DNA of 52,409 bases from Nemertoderma westbladi (taxonomy: Eukaryota > Xenacoelomorpha > Nemertodermatida > Nemertodermatidae). The position numbers and the translations under genes were made by a program. The DNA lies in contig JAUCBJ010002507.1 in assembly GCA_032718475.1 (NCBI GenBank), positions 1 through 52,409 of the forward strand, given 5' to 3'. The notes below the pieces were generated by a model. That model was not told where the DNA came from and ran no database searches. It saw nothing but the letters and a program-made list of their open reading frames with translations. Positions 41,006 to 52,409 of the stretch are shown here, piece after piece (positions within the stretch are counted from its first letter, which is position 1; every line of letters begins with the position of its first letter).

Positions 41006-42735
41006 TGTCTATCATTGGGACACTCATGGGAGGTTTCGGTTGCAAAATTGAGTTTCTTTATTAACGCGCTCGCATTCAATCGTTTTGTATTTACAAATTA
41101 CGGGCAGTTATGATAATGAAATGTGGACAATAAAAGCACTAATAAATAACATAATATATTTCGATAACGTAGTAAAAATATGGATAAAATAAGGGGAGGG
41201 GAAATGAATGAATCATTTACTTCGAGTATATGTGGTTACAACGATCAGCAGAAATAAAGTGTTATCAAAGTAAATGAAATGGGACGAATGAAAAGGCGTG
41301 CAAGCGAGCGGACGGGGAGTGAGCGAGCGAGCGAGCGAGCGAGCGAGCGGTAAAAAACAATTTGTGACAACCGGTGGAGAAAATAGGAAGACTGACGAAA
41401 TTGCTCAGAATGAAGTATATAATGGTAAATTATTACATCGCGAGGTGATAACAGGAGGTCAAGATGCTGAATGGAGGGGGTCAGGCCTAAAACATGAGGT
41501 TTGCATTGATGTAACACATGACAGGCATACTAGGGCTAACAAATTAGTAGATTCGACCAATGAATGTGCAGAGATTCAATAATTCTGTTTGAGGTTGATG
41601 GGCGTTGTGAAGGGTTATTATTATTAATTATATAATATAATGTCAGTATAATATATCGAGAGGGGGGTGGTTATATGAATGAACATGTGGCATCCCGCTT
41701 TAACCTGGGGCCACTTACAGTACTTGATAATGTTAGTGGGACTGAGGGGGGCTTGTTAAGTGAATGATAAGTGGAATCTCGCTGTAACCCGAGTCCACGT
41801 ACTGTACGAATGATTATGTTAGTAAGACAAGACTTGGGGGGTTTATTATATGAATGAAATGTGGAATCCCGCTGTAACCCGAGTCCACGTACTGTACGAA
41901 TGATTATGTTAGTAAGATGGGTGTGTAGTACGTATTTCGATAATTTAAATGGTCAGATTATATTGAGGGTGCCGCACCAAGTCAAGGAATTTTGTTAGTT
42001 TCTGCTATAGATAGACTGGTCAATCTACGGGAATGAAAGTCTAGTTTTTCGGTATATGTGTGTACAAGTATGCAAACATGCGAACCTTTTGATTAAAATA
42101 CCGGCGACAACAATGACATAATTTGGGGACGAAGTGAGTATTACAATTTTGGGACAAAACGATAAATACATAACTGAGGCGAAAATAAGAGAGGGCAGGG
42201 CGTCAAGTACTAGCACAATCAACTCACGTGTGGGTGGAGTTAGTAAGAAAGTGAAAGTAATTGAGAGGATGAGGTCAAGTACTACCACAATCAACTCACG
42301 TGTGGAGTTAGTAAGAAAGTGAAAGTAATTGAGAGGATGAGGTCAAGTACTACCACAATCAACTCACGTGTGGAGTTAGTAAGAAAGTGAAAGTAATTGA
42401 GAGGATGAGGTCAAGTACTACCACAATCAACTCACGTGTGGAGTTAGTAAGAAAGTGAAAGTAATTGAGAGGGTGAGGTCAAGTACTACCACAATCAACT
42501 CACGTGTGGAGTTAGTAAGAAAGTGAAAGTAATTGAGAGGATGAGGTCAAGTACTAGCACTAACAACTCGCGATCGGAGTTAGTAAGAAAGTGAAAGTAA
42601 TTAACACAGAGTGAGAGAGAGAGTGAGTGAGAGAGAGAGAGAGAAATCGATTAAAGGCGGGTAAAGCGAGTGAGGTAAAGTAAATCGAGTGATATAAAGT
42701 GAATGTTAAAGGAAATGTTAGAGCGTTGGTTGACA
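41006..42735 (-). repeat. 5' LTR of the BEL/Pao element (1,730 bp)
   Basis: Matches the left LTR throughout. The 264-bp length difference is accounted for exactly by four fewer 68-bp units (-272), one extra GAGC (+4) and four extra bases in the GAGA run (+4). Substitutions seen: one in AAGGGGAGGG (about 41192), one at GTGGAGAAAA (about 41386) and one in the GAGC run. Confidence 0.95.
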
Positions 42736-42755
42736 AGCCGGCACAGCATTCTTAA
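42736..42755 (+). pseudogene. Right target duplication and last codons of the split LINE ORF
   Basis: AGCCG (42736-42740) duplicates the left target site. GCA CAG CAT TCT TAA then continues the reading frame that stops at 31255, giving a natural end to the LINE fragment. Confidence 0.7.
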
Positions 42756-43637
42756 AAATGCAGCCGCAATGCAGCATGCCGATCCTAGTAGTAGTAGTAG
42801 ACCTACCTACCATATTACCATTACTTGGTTACCCACCAACCAGGTACTGTAGTCCTATATATCCTATGATGAGGTTCAAGGTAGGTTTCTCTCTCATATG
42901 GGATAGACCCATCTCTGTAGGCCTATTCAATTTCAATTACTGGTAGAAATGTTTTAAACAGTATTATTTTATGAAGGTCCAATAAATAAAATAAAAAATG
43001 TTTCGACCATCTACTTACGGTACCAACTGAAGTTATATACCACTGATACTGAACATCACTGACTGGCTGATTGATACTGATTTCTGTCCATTGCCCCTTA
43101 CTGCCTTAGATACAGCAGTACAGTACAATTTATTGAATGCCTATCAGGCTCTGCCAGAATGAGTGATTACTTAGTGTTCTCCTTGTACTGACTGACTGAT
43201 ATGTGAATGAAATTCAAATTTGCCGCTTATTTTTTTTTTACCCTACCCCCTTTTTTTTTTTGGTAGCTAAAAAAAAATAAGTTGATAATGTAATTTGCCT
43301 AACTTATAATAATTTTTTATTTTGTTTGTGATAGACATTGACTGAGTGGGCATTCATACAATTAGGTGCACTGTTATTTACATATTATATAAATATCAGA
43401 CTGCTTTGAAAAAATTATCTTCACAAAACATATTCATAGAACTTTGGCACTGGCATTGAAGTGGTGCACTTTTTGAATGATTCTTATTCTAAACATTTAA
43501 TATATTTGGTTTTAGGGGTTTTAAATGATGTTCTTTCTGATGCAACAACAATATTTCCAATAAATATTCATTATGGTAGAACTTTACTTATTTTTATTTA
43601 GCCGCCTATTTCCACAGCCTCAGCACTCTATCTATCT
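42756..43637. other. Intergenic, no supported gene
   Basis: Contains (TAG)n near 42788, poly-T runs near 43230-43262 and short TGACTGACTGA phrases. No coding sequence or element ends were recognised; part may be the 3' tail of the LINE fragment. Confidence 0.5.
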
Positions 43638-45204
43638 ATACACGAAGTGGGGCCTTCGCGCAGCACGTGAAATGAGTTAATGCTAAGTATCAACTCGAAA
43701 GGATTATAAAAACATAGGAGAAGATTTTCCCGGAAAACGTTAACCCTCTAGCGGGAGACTGGGTAACTGAAGAAGGAAGGATTAGTTTCCCTACAAAGCC
43801 ACATCCTATGGTCTATTACATATCTACCAAGTTTCCGATTGACGGATCATAAATAACGAAATGTTGGAAGGTTTTCACTTTCATACATTTAGCCCTCTAG
43901 CGGCATATTAAAGAACTACGGATCGATCACCTTCCTCACAAAGACGAGGCATGTGGTCTAGTACATACCGGTACTGTATATTCCAAAATTCAGCTTAAAT
44001 AGATTAAGATCAAGGAATTCGCAAAGGTTATCACTTTCCTACATTTCGCCCTCTAGCGGCAGACTCGAAAACTCCGGACCGATTACTGTCCACACAAAGA
44101 CTTAGGATGTCTTCTAGTACATATATGACAAGTTTCAGCGTAATCAGATCATAAACAACTAAATGGAAGAATAATTTCACATTCGGGACATTTCGCCCTC
44201 TAGCGGCAGACTGGAGAACTGCAGACAGATTAGCCTCCTTTGAAATTTACAGCTAATGGTCTAGTACATACTTCCCAAGTTTCAGCTTAAACGGATTAAA
44301 AGCAAAGAAATGGGTGGCCATTTAATGTTTAGACATGTGGCCCTCTAGCGGGAGACTGGAAAACTTCGGACCGATTACAATCCACACAAAGACTCAGGAT
44401 GTCTTCTAGTACATATATGACAAGTTTCAGCGTAATCAGATCATAAACAACTAAATGGAAGAATAATTTCACATTCGGGACATTTCGCCCTCTAGCGGCA
44501 GACTGGAGAACTGCAGACAGATTAGCCTCCTTTGAAATTTACAGCTAATGGTCTAGTACATACTTCCCAAGTTTCAGCTTAAACGGATTAAAAGCAAAGA
44601 AATGGGTGGCCATTTAATGTTTAGACATGTGGCCCTCTAGCGGGAGACTGGAAAACTTCGGACCGATTACAATCCACACAAAGACTCAGGATGTCATCTA
44701 GTACATATATGACAAGTTTCAGCGTAATCAGATCATAAACAACTAAATGGAAGAATAATTTCACATTCGGGACATTTCGCCCTCTAGCGGCAGACTGGAG
44801 AACTGCAGACAGATTAGCCTCCTTTGAAATTTACAGCTAATGGTCTAGTACATACTTCCCAAGTTTCAGCTTAAACGGATTAAAAGCAAAGAAATGGGTG
44901 GCCATTTAATGTTTAGACATGTGGCCCTCTAGCGGGAGACCATTGCACTGATGGTGTCTGAAAGTCTCTCAAAAATCTCAACTTTTGCTCATATTGATAC
45001 CTACAAATTTTCAACTTGGCAGCTTTAAATCCGACAAAGTTATTAGCATGTCAAAATCGTAACGACGACGACAACGACGACGACGACAACGACGACGACG
45101 ACAACGACGACGACGACGACGACGACAACTATTTGCATAAATTGACCCACCCCCTAACAGTGTCAATTCGCTAAGGCTCCGCCAACTTCGTGGCTCGCCC
45201 CACA
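43638..45204 (-). mobile_element. Helentron/DINE-like non-autonomous element, copy 2 (inverted)
   Basis: Same element as 19954-22104 on the opposite strand: 3' end ATACACGAAGTGGGGCCTTC at the left, 5' end with GGCTCGCCCCACA at the right. It has three diverged monomers, three 292-bp dimers (CCCTCTAGCGGGAGAC at 44341, 44633 and 44925) and the CGA/GTC microsatellite at 45061-45128. It is 584 bp shorter than copy 1, exactly two dimers. Its left flank is a TCTATCTATCTATA microsatellite. Confidence 0.78.
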
Positions 45205-45410
45205 TCTAAATTAATCAAAGCACATGAAACCAGCTCAAACCAATTGCAACCAACTGAAACAGTATAGGAATAATGGGCTGATGGTGTTTAATTACTTATA
45301 CTGGACCTACTTAAGTGTAATGTTGAATTTGTTTATCTTAAATATTTATCGTTAATAAACATTTAATAACTTAAGTACAATATTTCTGTAATTGAACTCC
45401 TAGGAATGGA
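45205..45410. other. Short unique spacer
   Basis: AT-rich sequence between the Helentron-like element and the hAT-like MITE; nothing recognised. Confidence 0.5.
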
Positions 45411-45418
45411 AACTATTA

Positions 45419-45890
45419 TTAGGGATGTTGCAAATGTCATATTTTTAACATCCGCACGGATGCGGATGCAGATGGCTATTAAATATATTTTTGCCTCCCT
45501 TTTACATCAAAGTTATACCAGCATTTTAATATTATATTCTAATCTTAAATTAATAAACTTAACAAGCGTCTAACGTTATAGAACAGAATGGGACATAATA
45601 TAACAAAACAATAATACAACAAACATTTTTTTATATAGTTCCCGTCGAGTGAGTGTTAGTGTATTCTTAGTATTAGTGTAATTTTAAGATGAAATAAAAA
45701 AAATTCATAAGGGAAAAAGTAATTATTATTGAAAATTTAATTGAGTGGTTGCTGGGCCTTCCGACAGGATGCTTGAATAGTGCATGTAACATCCGCATGT
45801 CACATCCGCATGCCATGGGTGCGGATGCGAAAAATCATGCGGATATCCGCGGAAGCGGATGCGGATGCGGACATTCGCCACATCCTTAGG
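45419..45890. mobile_element. hAT-like MITE with GCGGAT subterminal repeats
   Basis: The left end TTAGGGATGTTGCAAATGTC matches the inverted right end CCTAAGGATGTGGCGAATGT with few mismatches. The flanks are AACTATTA (45411-45418) and AACTATCA (45891-45898), an 8-bp target duplication with one change, the size typical of hAT transposases. Many ATCCGC/GCGGAT hexamers lie just inside both ends, most densely at 45787-45870. There is no ORF, so it is non-autonomous. Confidence 0.8.
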
Positions 45891-45968
45891 AACTATCAAT
45901 AATAATGTTAACGAATAATAAATTGTGACATATTAAATATAGTTTAGCCATTATTAATTATCTGTCGA

Positions 45969-48900
45969 TTATATCCCGTGCCATACCAGTTATATCCCCT
46001 ACCATACCTGTTATATCCCCTGCCATACCTGTTATATCCCCTACCATACCAGTTATATCCCCTGCCATACCTGTTATATCCCGTGCCATACCTGTTATAT
46101 CCCCATCATACCTGTTATATCCCTTACCAAACCGGTTATATCTCCTGCCATACCTGTTATATCCCCTACCATAACTGTTAAATGTCCTACCATAACTATA
46201 TATCCCCTTCCAAACCTGTTATATCTCCTGCATACCTGTTATATCCCGTGCCATAGCTGTTATATCCCGTGCTATACCTGTTATATCCCCTACCATACCT
46301 GTTATATCCCCTACCAGACCTAATATATATCTCCTGCCATACCTGTTATATCCCCTACCATACCTGTTATATATCCTGCCATACCTGTTATATCTGTTGC
46401 CATACCTATTATATCCCCTACCAGACCTGTTATATCTCCTGCCATACCTGTTATATCTCCTGCCATACCTGTTATATCCCCTACCATACCTGTTATATCC
46501 TCTACCATACCTGTTATATGTCCTGCCATACCTGTTATATCTCCTGCCATACCTATATATCCCCTACCAAACCTGTTATATATCCTGCCATACCTGTTAT
46601 ATCGCCTACCAAATCTGTTATATCTCCTGCCATACCTGTTATATCCCGTGCCATACCGTTATATCCCCTACTAAACCTGTTACCTGTTATATCCCCTACC
46701 ATACCTGTTATATATCCTGCCATACCTGTTATATGTCCTGCCATACATGTTATATCTCCTGCCATACCTGTTATATCTCCTGCCATACCTATATATCCCC
46801 TGCCATACCTATATATCCCCTACCAAACCTGTTATATATCCCATGCCTGTTATATCGCCTACCAAACCTGTTATATATCCCATGCCTGTTATATCGCCTA
46901 CCAAACCTATTATATATCCTGCCATACCTGTTATATCCCGTACCATACCTGTAAATCCTCTACTAGACCTGTTATATCCCCTACCATACCTATTATTTCC
47001 CCTACCAGAGCTGTTATATCCCCTACCAGACCTGTTATATCCCCTACCATACCTGTTTTATGTCCTGCCATACATGTTATATCTCCTGCCATACCTGTTA
47101 TATCTCCTGCCATACCTATATATCCCCTACCAAACCTGTTATATATCCTGCCATGCCTGTTATATCGCCTACCAAACCTGTTATATCTCCTGCCATACCT
47201 GTTATATCCCGTACCATACCTGTAAATCCTCTACTAGACCTGTTATATCCCCTACCAAACCTGTTATATATCCTGCCATACCTGTTATATCTCCTGCCAT
47301 ACCTGTTATATCGCCTACCAAACATGTTATATCTCCTGTCAGACCTGTTATATATCTCCTGCCATACCTGTTATATCTCCTGCCATACCTATATATCCCC
47401 TACCAAACCTGTTATATATCCTGCCATAACTTTTATATCCCCTACCAGATCTGTTATATCCCCTACCATACCTATTATATCCCCCACCAGACCTGTTATA
47501 TCTCCTGCCATACCTGCTATATCCTCTACCAGACCTGTTATATCCCCTACCAGACCTGTTATATCCCCTACCATACCTGTTATATGTCCGGCCATACATG
47601 TTATATCTCCTGTCATACCTGTTATATCTCCTGCCATACCTATATATCCCCTACCAAACCTGTTATATATCCTGCCATGCCTGTTATATCGCCTACCAAA
47701 CCTGTTATATCTCCTGCCATAACTGTTATATCCCCTACCATACCTGTTATATATCCTGCCATACCTGTTATATCGCCTACCAAACTTATTATATCTCCTG
47801 CCATACCTGTTATATCCCGTACCATACCTGTAAATCCTATACTAGACCTGTTATATCCCCTACCATACCTATTATATCCCCCACCAGACCTGTTATATCT
47901 CCTGCCATACCTGCTATATCCTCTACCAGACCTGTTATATCCCCTACCAGACCTGTTATATCCGCTACCATACCTGTTATATGTCCTGCCATACATGTTA
48001 TATCTCCTGTCATACCTGTTATATCTCCTGCCATACCTATATATCCCCTACCAAACCTGTTATATATCCTGCCATAACTTTTATATCCCCTACCAGATCT
48101 GTTATATCCCCTACCATACCTGTTATATGTCCTGCCATACATGTTATATCTCCTGCCATAACTGATATATCCCCTGCCATACCTTTATATATCCTGCCAT
48201 ACCTGTTATATCCCCTGCCATACCTGTTATATATCCTGCCATACATGTAATATCGCCTACCAAACCTGTTATATCTCCTGCCATAACTGTTATATCCCCT
48301 ACCATACCTGTTATATATCCTGCCATACCTGTTATATCGCCTACCAAACTTATTATATCTCCTGCCATACCTGTTATATCCCGTACCATACCTGTAAATC
48401 CTATACTAGACCTGTTATATCCCCTACCATACCTATTATATCCCCCACCAGACCTGTTATATCTCCTGCCATACCTGCTATATCCTCTACCAGACCTGTT
48501 ATATCCCCTACCAGACCTGTTATATCCCCTACCATACCTGTTATATGTCCTGCCATACATGTTATATCTCCTGTCATACCTGTTATATCTCCTGCCATAC
48601 CTATATATCCCCTACCAAACCTGTTATATATCCTGCATGCCTGTTATATCGCCTACCAAACCTATTATATATCCTGCCATACCTGTTATATCCCGTACCA
48701 TACCTGTAAATCCTCTACTACACCTGTTATATCCCCTACCATACCTATTATATCCCCTACCACACCTGTTATATCCCCTACCAGACCTGTTATATCCCCT
48801 ACCATACCTGTTATATCTCCTGCCATACCTGTTATATCTCCTGCCATACCTATATATCCCCTACCAAACCTGTTATATATCCTGCCATGCCTGTTATATC

Positions 48901-50319
48901 GCCTACCAAACCTGTTATATCTCCTGCCATACCTGTTATATCCCGTACCATACCTGTTAATCCTCTACTAGACCTGTTATATCCCCTACCAAACCTGTTA
49001 TATATCCTGCCATACCTGTTATATCTCCTGCCATACCTGTTATATCGCCTACCAAACATGTTATATCTCCTGTCAGACCTGTTATATATCTCCTGCCATA
49101 CCTGTTATATCTCCTGCCATACCTATATATCCCCTACCAAACCTGTTATATATCCTGCCATAACTTTTATATCCCCTACCAGATCTGTTATATCCCCTAC
49201 CATACCTATTATATCCCCCACCAGACCTGTTATATCTCCTGCCATACCTGCTATATCCTCTACCAGACCTGTTATATCCCCTACCAGACCTGTTATATCC
49301 CCTACCATACCTGTTATATGTCCTGCCATACATGTTATATCTCCTGTCATACCTGTTATATCTCCTGCCATACCTATATATCCCCTACCAAACCTGTTAT
49401 ATATCCTGCCATGCCTGTTATATCGCCTACCAAACCTGTTATATCTCCTGCCATAACTGTTATATCCCCTACCATACCTGTTATATATCCTGCCATACCT
49501 GTTATATCGCCTACCAAACTTATTATATCTCCTGCCATACCTGTTATATCCCGTACCATACCTGTAAATCCTATACTAGACCTGTTATATCCCCTACCAT
49601 ACCTATTATATCCCCCACCAGACCTGTTATATCTCCTGCCATACCTGCTATATCCTCTACCAGACCTGTTATATCCCCTACCAGACCTGTTATATCCCCT
49701 ACCATACCTGTTATATGTCCTGCCATACATGTTATATCTCCTGTCATACCTGTTATATCTCCTGCCATACCTATATATCCCCTACCAAACCTGTTATATA
49801 TCCTGCCATAACTTTTATATCCCCTACCAGATCTGTTATATCCCCTACCATACCTGTTATATGTCCTGCCATACATGTTATATCTCCTGCCATAACTGAT
49901 ATATCCCCTGCCATACCTTTATATATCCTGCCATACCTGTTATATCCCCTGCCATACCTGTTATATATCCTGCCATACATGTAATATCGCCTACCAAACC
50001 TGTTATATCTCCTGCCATAACTGTTATATCCCCTACCATACCTGTTATATATCCTGCCATACCTGTTATATCGCCTACCAAACTTATTATATCTCCTGCC
50101 ATACCTGTTATATCCCGTACCATACCTGTAAATCCTATACTAGACCTGTTATATCCCCTACCATACCTATTATATCCCCCACCAGACCTGTTATATCTCC
50201 TGCCATACCTGCTATATCCTCTACCAGACCTGTTATATCCCCTACCAGACCTGTTATATCCCCTACCATACCTGTTATATGTCCTGCCATACATGTTATA
50301 TCTCCTGTCATACCTGTTA
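45969..50319. repeat. 21-bp satellite, first block (about 207 copies)
   Basis: Unit CATACCTGTTATATCCCCTAC with frequent variants (CTCCTGC, CCCGTGC, ATCCTGC, GCCTACCAAAC). Unit length divisible by three keeps several frames open on both strands (LLYPLPY, TCYISCH, YNRYGRG, ITGMAGD); these are not genes. From about 47100 the variants recur with a period of 1,734 bp. Confidence 0.96.
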
Positions 50320-50799
50320 GGGGCCGTCCAAGTATGACGTCAGCAATTTAGGGGGGGGAGGGGGGTTGGGAAAATCTGATGACGTGCTGATGAGGGGAGG
50401 GGAGGGGGTCAGCCAAAATCTGACGTCAGCATGTTCATTTATAGGTGCTAGAAGATATATAGCAGAAGAGTAAATAGCTTGCTATTTTAATTGTTCGAAG
50501 CCCCCGAAGGACCGTAGCACAACCTTCTGTTTCAGTTTCCAGTCACCATGTTTCAGTGATTAGGACGCGTGCTACTGGGGTACTGCGGTACTGGGTCGCC
50601 TGAAAATGAAACATCTTCATAATAAAAAAAATAAAATAAAAAAATTGTTGTAATAAACTATTAAGTTTATTACAAATTTTTTTTTAATCTGATTTAGGGG
50701 GGGGGGGGGGGTCAACGCCTATCTGATGACATCTGATTTAGGGGAGGGAGGGGGTCAACATTTTGGGGAAAAGTGCAGACGTCATACTTGGACGGCCCC
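50320..50799. mobile_element. PIF/Harbinger-like MITE inserted in the 21-bp satellite
   Basis: The termini are a perfect 22-bp inverted repeat: GGGGCCGTCCAAGTATGACG plus TC at the left, its exact complement at the right end. The target is TTA, present at 50317-50319 and again at 50800-50802, the 3-bp TWA duplication typical of PIF/Harbinger. Subterminal G-rich tracts (AGGGGAGGGAGGGGGTCA types) face inward from both ends; there is one 15-G run near 50697-50711. There is no ORF, so it is non-autonomous. Confidence 0.9.
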
Positions 50800-52409
50800 T
50801 TATATCTCCTGCCATACCTATATATCCCCTACCAAACCTGTTATATATCCTGCCATGCCTGTTATATCGCCTACCAAACCTATTATATATCCTGCCATAC
50901 CTGTTATATCCCGTACCATACCTGTAAATCCTCTACTACACCTGTTATATCCCCTACCATACCTATTATATCCCCTACCACACCTGTTATATCCCCTACC
51001 AGACCTGTTATATCCCCTACCATACCTGTTATATCTCCTGCCATACCTGTTATATCTCCTGCCATACCTATATATCCCCTACCAAACCTGTTATATATCC
51101 TGCCATGCCTGTTATATCGCCTACCAAACCTGTTATATCTCCTGCCATACCTGTTATATCCCGTACCATACCTGTTAATCCTCTACTAGACCTGTTATAT
51201 CCCCTACCATACCTATTATATCCCCTACCACACCTGTTATATCCCCTACGAGACCTGTTATATCCCCTACCATACCTGTTATATGTCCTGCCATACATGT
51301 TATATCTCCTGCCATACCTGTTATATCTCCTGCCATCTATATATCCCCTACCAAACCTGTTATATATCCTGCCATAACTTTTATATCCCCTACCAGACCT
51401 GTTATATCCCCTACCATACCTGTTATATGTCCTGCGATACCTGTTATATCTCCTGCCATACCTATATATCGCCTACCAAACCTGTTATATCTCCTGCCAT
51501 AACTGTTATATCCCCTGCCATACCTTTATATCTCCTGCCATACCTGTTATATCCCCTACCATACCTGTTATATCCCCTACCATACCTGTTATATATCCTG
51601 CCATACCTGTTATATCGCCTACCAAACCTGTTATATCTCCTGCCATAACTGTTACATCCCCTACCATACCTGTTATAAATCCTGCCATACCTGTTATATC
51701 GCCTACCAAACCTGTTATATCCCGTGCCATACCTGTTAAATCCCGTGCCATACCTGTTAAATCCCGTGCCATACCTGTTAAATCCCGTGCCATACCTGTT
51801 AAATCTCGTGCCATACCTGTTATATCCCGTGCCATACCTGTTATATCTCCTGCCATACCTGTTATATCTCCTACCATACCTGTTATATATCCTGCCATAC
51901 CTGTTATATCCCCTACCATATCTGTTATATCTCCTGCCATACCTGTTATATATCCTGCCATACCTGTTATATCCCCTACCATACCTGTTATATCTCCTGC
52001 CATACCTGTTATATCCCCTACCATACCTGTTATATCTCCTGCCATACCTGTTATATATCCTGCCATACCTGTTATATCGCCTACCAAACCTGTTATATCT
52101 CCTGCCATAACTGTTATATCCCCTACCATACCTGTTATATATCCTGCCATACCTGTTATATCGCCTACCAAACCTGTTATATCCCGTGCCATACCTGTTA
52201 AATCCCGTGCCATACCTGTTAAATCCCGTGCCATACCTGTTAAATCTCGTGCCATACCTGTTATATCCCGTGCCATACCTGTTATATCTACTGCCATACC
52301 TGTTAAACATCCTGCCATACCTGTTATATCGCCTACCAAACCAGTTAAATCCCGTGCCATACCTGTTATATCCCCTACCATACCTGTTATATCCCTGTCA
52401 TACTGTCGT
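50800..52409. repeat. 21-bp satellite, second block (runs off the window end)
   Basis: Continues the same array after the MITE, about 76 units. The first part (to about 51200) continues the 1,734-bp period once the MITE is discounted. The last part carries its own repeated series of CCCGTGCCATACCTGTTAAAT units (51720-51830 and 52180-52280). Confidence 0.95.

Larger units (their letters stand above)
31256..42735 (-). mobile_element. Near-complete BEL/Pao LTR retrotransposon
   Basis: 11,480 bp on the minus strand: 5' LTR 42735-41006, leader 41005-40741, gag/protease ORFs, pol, polypurine tract, 3' LTR 33249-31256. The LTRs begin TG and end CA, are flanked by AGCCG on both sides, and by eye differ at only a few bases apart from tandem-repeat copy number, so the insertion is recent. 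There is no envelope-like ORF. The coding part is interrupted by two frame changes and one in-frame stop, so this copy probably cannot make full gag-pol unless frameshifting or recoding acts. I could not identify a convincing tRNA primer-binding site after the 5' LTR. Confidence 0.95.

Noticed and set aside
45978-52381. Many long ORFs on both strands in the 21-bp satellite (up to 472 codons)
   Set aside because: Unit length divisible by three keeps any stop-free frame open. Several overlapping frames on both strands are equally open, which is not how a gene looks.

Overview
This window is repeat-rich animal nuclear DNA. Spliced exons with GT/AG borders, BEL/Pao retrotransposons, tRNA-derived SINE-like copies, hAT-like and PIF/Harbinger-like miniature elements, and many tandem arrays all point to a metazoan. 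The element mix suits a marine invertebrate, but I cannot name the lineage from sequence alone. I see no rRNA, no intact host tRNA gene, no CRISPR array and nothing bacterial.

Layout. 1-803 is a 30-bp satellite. 1055-4311 (+) holds the last four coding exons of a membrane receptor: one EGF-like domain, one transmembrane helix, and a cytoplasmic tail with a PPPY motif and four NPxY/F-type motifs. Exon phases agree at all three junctions. Its introns carry a palindromic SINE-like foldback, a 42-bp minisatellite that has copied the exon's own splice donor, and a 48-bp repeat. A 41-bp satellite (4730-6655) follows. 10188-16127 (+) is a decayed BEL/Pao element in many frames, lacking its reverse-transcriptase YxDD segment.

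19954-22104 (+) and 43638-45204 (-) are two copies of one Helentron/DINE-like non-autonomous element in opposite orientation. Each has a GTC microsatellite and nucleosome-length tandem repeats, and their lengths differ by exactly two 292-bp dimers. Between them lie two SINE copies, a foldback MITE, a field of CCAAGGTATAC motifs that flips orientation, a two-exon minus-strand gene of unknown function (28679-26874), fragments of other retroelements, and a young BEL/Pao retrotransposon (31256-42735, minus strand). That element has 2-kb LTRs, a perfect 5-bp target duplication and nearly complete gag-pol, and it sits in the last codons of a LINE ORF fragment.

The right end is a hAT-like MITE (45419-45890) followed by a 21-bp satellite (45969 to the window end). 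The satellite has a 1,734-bp higher-order period and is interrupted by a PIF/Harbinger MITE whose empty site survives one period to the left.

How the parts relate: the only host genes I can support are the receptor tail and the two-exon acidic protein. Almost everything else is mobile or satellite DNA, and several nested events can be ordered in time: LINE before BEL, satellite amplification before Harbinger, and Helentron copying before the dimer-number change.
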